Source: Lingula anatina
Taxonomy: Eukaryota > Brachiopoda > Lingulata > Lingulida > Lingulidae
Length of the DNA stretch: 64,000 nucleotides
Reading direction: 5' to 3'
Assembly: GCF_001039355.2 (NCBI RefSeq)
Contig: NW_019775136.1
Location: forward strand, 313,855 to 377,854
Shown here: in pieces, positions 48,913-61,100 of the stretch
How positions within the stretch are numbered: position 1 is the first letter of the stretch
How the letters are laid out: the number at the start of each line of letters is the position of its first letter
Made by a program: the position numbers and the translations under genes
The notes under the pieces: model-generated
Seen by the model: only the letters and a program-made list of their open reading frames with translations
The model's database searches: none
What the model was told of the DNA's origin: nothing

Positions 48913-51900
48913 TTTTTTAGGGTGATGGAGTGTTAAATCAGTTGTAATATTTGTAACCCTACCAGCAGGTCCAAATATTTTTCAATATTTTTAATAGTCT
49001 AAGATCACAATTTGAATTCTCAAAACCTTTAATGTTTTACATGTACTAAAAAAAGGGATCCTTGCAACAAATTCAAAATCATGCTTTGCTTTCCTTTTAA
49101 GCAAATTGGTATGTGCATAGTTCAACTTACTGCAGCAGTCCCCTCTCCCTGTAATAGTTACAGTGGTTATAAAGGTGTATCTCTGAAGATCTACTACAAA
49201 CCAAGGATCTGTCATAGCATTAGATTCCCAGCAGGATTTATGTGAATAAATCGGATCTTGGTTTCCATCTAAAGCTTGATAAGGTGAAACTGCATTTGTA
49301 CTACCAGCATATGCCTCTTTTCCAAAAGCAAGGTTTTCACCTGAAATTAAAAGTCTATAACAGTGCATATTGTACTTTAAACTGAATCCTAAGTACTGTA
49401 CATCATCATCACCACAAGGTATCTATTTTTGCCTCAAAAATGTTGCAATTTGTATTATAATAAATATTCAATTTGATTGAAATTAATATGTTACCAGATT
49501 ATTCACATTTGTTATATCTTTGGTATAGTTTTAAAAAATATTTTTGCTTTTTTCTCTATATCATGATGCAAGTATATGACAATCATTGAGCTTCTCTTAA
49601 TTAAAATATATACCCAATGCAATCTGCAAGAGATATTATCAATATTAAAAGACAGAAAAGAATGCAACATTTATGAAATCTCTTAAAAAGAAGACCAAAA
49701 CATAGCAGAAAAGATGTTTGCTATTTTTTTGGCACCATTTTGTTTCACTAGAGAGTTATATGAAGTAACTTTATGCCTCCACTGACAGTAATTACTTCAA
49801 ATTTTCAAATCCTTCACTTCTTATAATATTCTTTTCTTTCATTTCTAATATTTTAAGACACTAGTAACATTGTACTTTCTGAACCAAAGTCAACTTTCAA
49901 AATCTTCAAATCAGCTTTTTAAGTATTACTTAGTACAAAACATTTTGAGGGCAGGAGGGGGAATTATTAATACATATTGGCTGGAATTATTTAGTAATTT
50001 CAATACCCAAAGTTTCAATCATTTTTTTCAAAAATTTTTATGTCAAATATCTTTGGAATTCTTTATTTTTTATATATACTTACAGTTCATCTGGGTTAAA
50101 ATATTCACATCATCTATGGCATAATCAGACTCATGATCATTTCCCCTCTGAGCTTCAAAAACAATCTGAAATTTGAAGAATATGGCATAATTTAAATTCT
50201 ATGGTGACAGTGCATGTATCATTCTTCATATGTGACTTTGAGGATTTGATTTAGTCTGACTAACATTCCCAAACTACAGAAAACATAATGCACTGTATCT
50301 ATAGTCCCTTTAAATCTATATCACTATAAATATATACTGCATCATGTACTTTGAATAAAGATACATAATTTTAATTTTTAGCATCTTTACCTGAAACTTG
50401 GTATTTTTAAGAGGTAACAGTAATAACTTGGATTTCCATTTGTCTTCTGAACTGCCTCCTTGTGACCAAAGCAGTTTGTCATTGCTGCCATCATCCAGGT
50501 GATAATAAACCCGTAGATCACCAAGTGCAGCACCAAAAGCATGGTACCAGAAATTCAAAGCAGCTGCACAGGCACCAGTTGAGCTAAGGTCAATCCAAGG
50601 TGTTCGTACTCGTGCTATAGCTCCATTGGGCTAAAAACAAAGACCAATGAAATAAACTGAAATGTTACTAATTATCTTTAAAGGTATTATGTTAAATTCA
50701 AGCCATATCTTTATTCCTACAAAATAAGTAGCAAAGGAAGACCCAAAGACCATTTAATGCTGAACCAATTCAGTTGGGGGCCAACATTTTAAAAATGAGT
50801 CATATCTGTGACACACATTATGTGCAATATTTACATAATTTTGACTCGTCCCTTTCTTTCCTTTATTTATACTGTAGCACCCTCCAATAACAGAATGAAA
50901 TCAACAATATAAGTTATATAAAACTGTTATACAAATATTACACAAAATGTTTACATTAATGACAAGACTCAAATTAAATATTCACTTTTTAATGGAAGAA
51001 CCCTTGGATATCATTGCCAGTCATTACACAGACCTTGGACATAATTATGTTATGTGTCCAAGCACAGACTGAGGTCTTTTTTCTTCCAGTATATTTGTTC
51101 CTCTCTATAAAATGTTCTAAACTTTTCATGTCTGATTTTAAAAGAGAACAAATTTAAAATAAACAATTGCATTCATCATTACCAACTTTTAAACTAAGTG
51201 GTAGGAATATAAAAGGCACCAAAGTGTTGGAAATGCCATTACCAAGGGGAATCTTACATGTAGACGAAGTTTGAAATTTGACTTACCTGAGGTGAAGGGT
51301 CAGTCCCCTCCAAATAGATGAAATAACCAGTTGTATCTGACATATCCGTAAAATCTCCACTAGGTCCGGTGCTAGAGCTCAAAGTCTGTCTTGTAGATAG
51401 GAAGAAGTTTGTATCGTCATCCCAATCCTGCTCAAAGCCACACACCCCATCTTCAAATGTACAGCTGAACTGTGTCAATGCTAAAACAAACCATCAATCA
51501 GCCAAAACTTGAGGAATTGCTAATTAAATAGTTGCTTCCATCATAATTAAGACTATTATTTCATCTACATATGTATTGATTAAACACCTTACAATATAAA
51601 TAAAAACAAAAATTCTTAACACTTCATACAGCATTAAAATAAAGCAACAAATTTAAAAGCTCTTAAAAGTATGTGATTGTGATTGTGATTGTTTATTCCA
51701 ACACTTATGGCTCATAATTAGACTTATTTATTCAAATATTTAAGACTATTAACTAGAAATCCCAAGGTGCAAACAAGTCCTGAAGCTCAGCCCATAAGTG
51801 CACTGTCCTGGTGACAATTAAAATATATGAACACATGTAATCTCATCTAGATGACAAACATATCTGTTCATACATAAACCTTTTTTCTACAATACAAGCT

Positions 51901-54900
51901 TAATGAAAAACCAATCATAGTTTTCTGTTATTATCATGAAATCATCATGAAATGTTTGTTCAAATGTGAAAAACGGTGATCTGTACATGATGTTAAGATA
52001 AGTCTTTTTAAAGCAGGACAGCCTTCCATTCCTGAAGAGATTACTCATTCAGATTACTATTCTGATTGCCTTAGTTAGGTAATAAAAACTGTAATTTTTC
52101 ATTTGGGGTTTGCATAAATATGCTGTTTTAAGTAGCCAATCAAACTAGATATAGCATTTGTAACTGATCTCTTTTATCAAATCTTGTATCACTGGAGATA
52201 GAGATGATATACATAAATCATTACCATTTTCATTGCAGTCGGTTTGAGTAATAGAAATGTCATCCACTGCGTAATCACTCTCCCATCCATCATCTCTTGT
52301 TGCTGTAAATCGCACCTGGACAAAACAATAGACTTAACTAAAAAGGCCTACCAAGTCATCATTAAATCCCATTTCAAAAAAAAAAAAAAAAATTGAACAT
52401 AAGAAATGTAGAACTACCAAATTTATGACATTTGGTAATTCTGTTATTTTACTTGACAATTTTTAAAGAATGAAAAGAATCTCTGAACAATGTAAACATA
52501 CCACTTTTGATCTTTCAAAAGGTTATGAATTGAGTAGAATATCATTGTTTTGTACTTACTTTGAATTTACTGAATGGTTTGAAAGAAGATTCTACAAGAA
52601 ACCACTCATTGTATGAGAGCATTTTTATGAAGTGAATCCAGTGTTCACCCCCAGCATCCACTAACTTTGATGTCAAAGAGAGGAGATCACTGCCATATCC
52701 ATGGTACCAATAACGCAGTGTCACAAGACTACAATTATAGGCCAAATCTATGCGAGGCGTTTCAAATGCAGCATACTCTCGGTCACCCTAAATAAATAAG
52801 ATGTAAAGTGTAGTAGTTAAGGTGACTACTTACTGTGTGACATGTACATATAAGTACATATACTTCCATTTAACACAGTAAACCCCATTACAGGATATTT
52901 CCATTAATGTTACCTGTCAAAAATCAGATTGGAAGAGAATGATAAAGTATATTGAGGTATGATCCTCAAATAAAAAAATTAAGTCTTGACATTGAAGATA
53001 AGAGAAAGGTACATCAATTTATTCCTTTTTTCTTTGTGCCTAACACTGCCACATTTACTCGATCTTTTCAAGGGGGGAAATTATGAATTTTACAGATACT
53101 GTAGTTTTTTCTCATAATTTCTTATAATTTAAACATTTCTACTGAGTGGCAGCAACAAAATTAAAAAAAGCATGCTACTCTATTGTTATATTCTGTGCAG
53201 AAAAAGCACAACAAATACTACAAGGAACTATGATTTTTGCCTTTAAGTAATTTATTATCTGAAAGTTTGATAATTTTTGCCCATTAGCAAGACTGAGTCA
53301 TTACCGTACTACTTACAAAGTAAGTGCCGTCTATATAGAAGTAGCTTCCAGAACCTGAATGGTCACTGCTAGGACCAGTGCCTGATGTGCTGGTAGCACC
53401 ACTATTACGCTGCCAGTCACCATTATCATCTGTTCGCTGGGTGACGCCACAGTCATTTGTGTCAAAGTTACAGGTAAAATTGTAGGTAAACACTGTGAAA
53501 TGAAAACAAATGTAAAATTATATCAGCTCATCTTTGTATTACTTTTCTATTTTTTTTTTTATTTCAAATGAACTTAATAAACATACACTACATTTGGTTG
53601 ACTCTTGTAGATCTGATCTGTACAATCTTGCATCTTTAGTCAGACAATGTAAAAATTCAACATTTTTAATTTGACATATAATTCTTGTTTACAAAAAGAT
53701 TGTTCAATACTCCTGCAATATATACTAGGTGGTCATGCTTGAAAATTGTTTAAGTGATTGCCTAGATGACAAAAAAAATCACATTTTGAACTTCACTCAC
53801 CCCCACAATCAGATGGGACTGTTAAAGTAACATCATCTATTGCATATTCTCCTTCTTGTCCTCTGGATTCAGTTTCAAACACAATCTAAGTAAATGAACA
53901 GAGTAAAGTGAGTACAGGCTTACGCCTCATATGACATAAAATAAAAAAAGGCATTTAAGAACTTAATATAAAACACTAACTTAAAACACTTATACAATTA
54001 TAAGCTCAAGCAATGTCAATTATGCATAATAATATTCTTACAACAAAATTTGTATCAGAGTCTATTTCCAGTGTAACTTCACGCCAGACATCATTTTCAT
54101 CAGTTCCATCATGGTGCCACAACAGATTCTCACTGCTTCCAACTTTCTTCAGCTTTACATTCAGGCCAGCAAGAGCATTTCCATCAGCATTATACCAGAA
54201 ACCCAGTGTGGCACCACCACAGCTTGAGTGAAAATTGGGAGACAGCAGACGTGCCGTGTGACCACTGACCTGCAAAAAAAAAATTGGATACAATGGATAC
54301 AGGCTGATGATATGAAAGTGAGCTGACCTGTTTTGAGGCTAAAATGAAGTTTTAAATAAAGCACAGGTGGCTTTAAAAACTACAAAGAACTAAAATCACT
54401 GAATGTATACATGTAAATAGAGAACAAGCCAACAGCACAGACATCCACCTTACAAAAAAAGGCAATAGGGAAGGGTAATGACTTAATCTTTTCAATGGGG
54501 AAAATCATGTATTTTTTTTTTATCGTTTATTCTAAAATTAAAGGTAATAACAACACTGAAAAGCAGGATATTATAGTTCCATTCTATACTGTAAAAGCAC
54601 CACAAATACTACAGTATACAGAAATATATTTTTAATCCTTCCAAAAATGAATTTAAACAACTGATCATTTTTCCCATTAAAAAGATCAAATCATTACCAT
54701 ATTGTAAAAATATAAGCAGACTCGGTTTAATTTTGTTATTTGAGATACATTACCCACTGATAAACAAGCAAACCAAATTTTAGTTGATGAAAATATAATT
54801 TTTAAGAGAGAGAAAAAGAATTATAATTACATCATTCAGCCTTGTGTTGACATAATAGTAATATCCAATTCCTGAAGTGTGATCCTGACTGGGGCCTGTA

Positions 54901-57900
54901 TTTGATTTTTGTGTGTCCTTGGTGTTGAGATACCAGTCAAAGTTATCATCAGAGTGTCCATCTTGTACAAACTGACAAGTGCCATCATCAAATGTACACT
55001 GGTATGGAGATGCTTGTGACAACTCATGAGCTGAAAAATTAATTTAATAATTTTACAACAAAAGCTATTCATTGACTGTGATAGATTTATTGGCTTCAAA
55101 GACAAGACACTCAATGAAAAACTGTACTAAAATCAACACTATTCTTGTTGTGTTTGCAGTAAATTCACACCATCTATTGGGAAGTACCTCTATCTATCAT
55201 ACCTCTAACTTCCTACAATAAATATGGATTAAACTATTTGTTTTTTTTTTACATGAGCATCGATCCATATGGCATACTGACCATTCATGAAATTAATCCC
55301 GTTCCCAAAATTGAAGCAAATTAGACAGGATATGGCAACATACAATCAGGTGAAAAAAAAAAAAAAACGCTTACCAGTGTTTAATGCACAATCAGCTTGT
55401 GATATAGAGATGTCATCAATTGCAATGTCTGCTGCTTCACCATTCCTTCTTTCAGCATAAAACTGCATCTGTAGAAAAAACATCCCCAAGAAATATTGAT
55501 ACCCTAAAGGTTAATCAGCTTAGCTTGTGAATAATTAATGAAAAGTTTTCTACAACTTGTGTTATAGAACTTTTCATCATACTTGTGCCATATCACAAGT
55601 ATCCTATATGATTAACTATATAATGATTTTCTATATTTACTGTATAGTTACCATACAACCAATTTTCATTTTTGCATACAGCAGTATTGTAAATTAACGT
55701 ATTAATAATTTTGTTAAATATTCCTAAATTTTGTTTGCTACTTAAATCAGTTGAAAAATAAACCAAAAACTTCCACTCAGTTTATGATTTAAATTTGACA
55801 GCCTAATTTTTAAGTGTGAGAGAGGATTATAGTTACTTCATTCTGCTCTGTGTCGCCATAATAGTAATTCCTGAAGTGTGTTCCTGACTTCCACACAGTT
55901 TATGGTTTATATTTGACAGCCTAATTTGTTTAATAACTGCCTCAAAATCATGCTAATAAACAATATGCTTGAGACAAAATTTTTGTAATTTCGCCTGGTT
56001 TTAAAATGATTGGTATATCTGAGTGATCCAGGCATTTCTGATGTTATTATTGCAAGCACAATTGAAAACAAATAAAAAAAATACCTTAAAATTCACACTG
56101 GGCTTAAAAGTGGATGAAACAAAACGCCAAAAATCTTTCTCCCATTCTTTGATATGAAACAGACTGTAACTTCCAATGGAATCCACATAGGACACCATGA
56201 ATGACCTCCACTGATTTCCAAATGCATGGTACCAAAGATTCACAGTGACAGTGGTACACTGTGCATTGAGTACTGGAAACAGTGGGGTCTCTAGGATGAC
56301 ATACTCATTGTTGGCCTGAAAGTACATATAAGAAAAGGTTTAACATAACTTTTCAATTCTACCTTCATATAAAACACTAAACAGCAAAGCTTATAAAATA
56401 AATGGACACCAAACAGCAAAAAAAAAAAAAAAAGATCTCAATTCTGACCATAAAAAATATGAACAAAAAATAAACAGACCTAATATCTACTAGTACATGA
56501 TCTCCACAAAAACTAGGAATTAAACAAAAACTAGGTATTATATTACTAAGGCTTATTATATTTGTCTATCTACCGGTAGATTCCATCAAGGTATTGTTTC
56601 TACATAAACAAGTGTGCTTGATTTGTAATTCGACTTGTACTGGGTATGTGCGTGCATGCATGGCAAGGAAGGTGGGGGGGTGCATTAAGACGATGGCATG
56701 CACGCACAAGTACAAGTACAAATTACACTTATACATGCTAATATAGTAGTCTATTAGGCCACCATACATGTACACTCACCATAGAACTTGCTTCCATGTA
56801 CATGTAGTATCCAGAGCCTGTGGTGTGGTCACCTGATGGCCCAGTGCCGGACGTAAATGTAGATCCTGTGTGTCTCGTCCAGTCTCCATCATCTGCAGTA
56901 GACTGCACCAAGCCACACTCATCTTGTTCAAAATCGCAGTTAAACCCTGTAAAAATCCTCCACTATTCAGAACAAATAACATCTGTTAGAATTTTCATAA
57001 TTTAATTTACAGTAATAAAATATTTTTTTATATCTGAGATTGTATGTAATGAACTCAATATAACAATTAATCCATCTGCATCTTCCACCCCAGCCGGCCG
57101 CGCATGCGCACATATGTGCCCTTACCGACAAAATAGACTTCCTGCAATGATTGCTGGAGTATACTCCCGCAACATATTGCCATTTTATCATGCAAATTAG
57201 TGTTGGCAGAGTACTCCAGCAAACCACTGGGGTAATCCCGGAGTATATATTCCCGCAACATGTTGTGGGGATACTCTGGCAACACTCATTTGCATGATAA
57301 AATGGTTTACTCCGGGACTACTCCAGCAACACTCATTGCGGGAATACTCCGGGAGTACACTGCTAGACCTTCATTAAGTACTGAAACCATTAATTTGTTA
57401 CCAATCCTAATAACTGTAAAAAGTCTGCAAAATGAATTAACTTAGAAATTGAAATATTTAAGTTTTTTTTTTTTTTAATTGAATTAATCTTGTTCTCAGA
57501 AGTCTGTGAAAGTGTTTTAAGTATAGTTACTTTCCTGTTATCATTTAAGTGCATGGTAGCAACATGCTATAGCTGTGTATATTTGATTCAGATTGTATAT
57601 ATATTGTTAGTTATAGTTATTTCCATGCTGATGGCAATTTTTCTTATAGTCCATTTGTCAGTAAAGAATAACTCAAGTCTCTCAACAGAACAGTCCCAAT
57701 TCTTCATATTCATCATACTGTAGCTGTTCATGAAAAGATACCTAAATTCCAAATGTACTTTGTCAAGCTTCTCAAAGTCTTACCACTTCTAGATTCAAAG
57801 ATATTTCATCACCAGTTTGTTGTTAACACGAAAAAAATAAATTTTAATTTAAAAATGCACAAACACTTTGGATGATACCTTATTTTCCTGAACTTGTAAA

Positions 57901-58103
57901 TTGTGCAAATAAAACTAGCAGACGACCATCTTTGATTGTAATGGAACTACTTTTCACAGGAAGTACATGTATTCATATATGTTATAGTACATGTGACCTT
58001 GTGAATGTAATACAAAAAATAGTACATGCATTTATACTGTCACAGCAAGCATGAAATATACAAAACTATACACATTTTTATGTAACAAAAAAAAATTAAA
58101 TGC

Positions 58104-58134
<31 letters not shown>

Positions 58135-61100
58135 TGGGTAAAAAAAAATTGATGTAATGGTTTTGACCACCTTTTTTTTTTAACTTTTAAACTGCATGCT
58201 GATGGACCCACATATAGACACTGTACATATATTTATAAGAAAAAATGCATCAACATAATAATATATATATAACTTACATATAAATGATTTCTTATATGTA
58301 TGTACTACAGGCTCAGTTCCAAATGTTTTTCTTAATACCATGTAAATAAAAATAATTTCTTAGAATTCGTGAATGGAAAAATATCAATATGATTTATTTC
58401 AAACAGAACAACTTTATGGTTGTTGTCTTCTGGAGAGTCTGATTATATTTCCAAAATAAACAATAAAGTATGCTGCTATAAAAATAACTAACAAATCATA
58501 AATAAACATCAATGCTGTCATTATACATAATTCAGAAGCTAAACTCCGGCAACATGCACTGTATATAGGCACAAATATGCCGCTAGCGGTTCTCCTGTGG
58601 CAACATACAGGGCATGTTGCCGGAGTGCAGCCGCTAGAGGCTAGCTTCCGGCCCCTGCGGCTTTTCTCCGGCAACATACACTGCATATAGCCACAGATCT
58701 AGATAAGCCGCTAGCGGCTACCCTGTGGGGATGCTTTCTGGCAACATTTTTATGTGGCCGGAGTACTCTGGCTATACTCTGGGAGTACTCCTGCAACATT
58801 TTACATTCTGTAAGCCACACCCCCCCCCCCCCCCCCAACAATACAAAAAAAAAAAAGAAAGAAACGAGGGAGCTCCTTCAAAGAGACTTGCTAGGTGTTA
58901 TTGAATAAAAATACTTACACCATCCACCACAGCGACCTGCTGTTATTGAAATATCGTCCAAACAGTAATCACTTTTTGAACTTGTGCCCCTAGATGCTTC
59001 AAACACTACCTATTGTAAAAATATATATCAGCTTAGAAAATTAACATTTAAGATAATCATTCTAAAACATACTAAAAACTGATTCCATTAATGACAGTTA
59101 CCTGTCAATAATTTTCCATTTCATTTTGGTTATATATTATGTATCTATATCTGATAGATAGGCAATGCTCCTGCTGCTCAACAGATACCCAGTAGTAGCC
59201 TCACACAATATATTCTAAACAATTCTGAAGTGCTCCGAGCCTCCAAGACTATCTTACACCACATTTGAACAAGTTGATCTTTGGACTTACAGATCTGTGG
59301 ACCAAATATAGCCATCCCCACTAAGAAAGCAATATTTCTAAATCCCTGGTGGTCTCCCCGCCTCCACACGTGCCATCACTATAGGAGCCAATTAAAACTC
59401 AGAGCCGAGTTTTAACCTATTTAATGGAACATGTGAAGGCAGGGAGACCATCTGGGAATTAACAGCTTTCTTTTTATTGGGGTTGACCATATTTAGTCAG
59501 GGATCAGTTAGTCCATGAATCATCTGTTCTGAATGCACTCTTATAATTAATCTTTGACGTATTAGTCACTTATCAACAGACGTAATATAATTAACTTCCA
59601 GTCTATTCAGCAAATGGAACGCTGTTGTAATGTGACAGACAACACAATTACAATAACAGTTCATGTACATGTAATAGACATGTACATAACAAGTCAGCAC
59701 AGTGTCTCTGCAGTATACACTGTGGTGTGAATGTTACATACATCATATATGTATGCTTTTGACGGTGGTGTATAATGTATTGCTGGTGGATAAAAAAAAA
59801 GATGTTACTAAATTCAATGTGAAATAGCTCCAATTGTGAGTTCATAAGATTCTGTATTGGAATTTTGGACTGATTTTTGATACAACATTATTGTTCAACC
59901 ACGAAAATTTCATGTGTCTAAAAGAAATACTTTTGATATTATCATCAAATCAAAAAAACATTGGCAGGAGTCAAAACTGCCAGGCACTGACACCTGTCAG
60001 AATTAAAATACATGTAGGCTGGCATGGCAATGTTGAATTTGAGATTTTATTTTTTTGGTGTGCCAAAACCAAGAAAGGCTAAGAGACATGAAATATCCAG
60101 CATTTCTTAAAAATATAATTTTTCTAAAATAGCCCAAATTTCATAGCAATATCTTCAAAACTGTTCAAGTTATTGAACTTTAATTAATTTTTTTAAAGAA
60201 CATTCTTTCTAAAAAAAAAAAAGGAATAATAACTTCTACATTTCCGGACAGCAGTTTTTCCATAGAAAAAAATGCCTCTTCTACATTTCCTGACAGCAAT
60301 TTTTCCATAGAAAAAAATGCCTACCTTATAAGCTGAAGTAGTAGGAATTTCAACAGACCCAGTTTTCCATTGGTTGTGAGACTCAGTAACTCCTGGGTGT
60401 GTCCATACTGGCCCATACAGTGTGCTGTCACCTGCCTTCATGTAAAACACCTTCAGATGACCTAGACCACTTCCATAGGCATGATACCAAAAACTCACTC
60501 TTCCGGAGCAACCACTAGGGTTATTCAGGTACGGTGTGGCCAAACGAGCTTTATCAGAATCGCTCTGGAATTTAAAGTAACCTAGGTTAATAACTTACAT
60601 ATTTTTTCATAAAATCATTCCACCAGAGGCTGGTCAGCTGAGTGATAAGTTAACGTCAATTTCACACATAAATTTTTGCTCAACCTCTGTGATTTTTGAG
60701 CAGATGAAGCAATTATTTCATTTGAACTCTGCGGATCCATCGTGTAGGTAGGTACTAAACAACCATTACGTACATCATCTGTCTTCACTTATCTGTCTGC
60801 CAAACACACGAGATGTGTTATGTTGTAAGGAGGCAATTAATATCAAAATAAATTTTATTATTAAATTACTAAATCTAATTTTATTGATAATAATTTTAAT
60901 TATTAGTTAAAACTGACTTGATGACAAGTGCCAGAGAAGTCACTTTAACAGCCACCAATTCTGCTGTTGGATTTCATCACAGGGTCACAATACATCCAAA
61001 TAGTTGATATTGTATATATTTTTCATGTGAGATACTAGATCAACCCCCTCCCAATAAGTTATGATAATATCTTCAATTTCTGTGTTCTGAGTTAATTAAT

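Noticed and set aside
57067-57285. Overlapping frames in the GGAGTACTCC cluster
   Set aside because: Open only because of the repetitive inverted-repeat sequence; no protein similarity.
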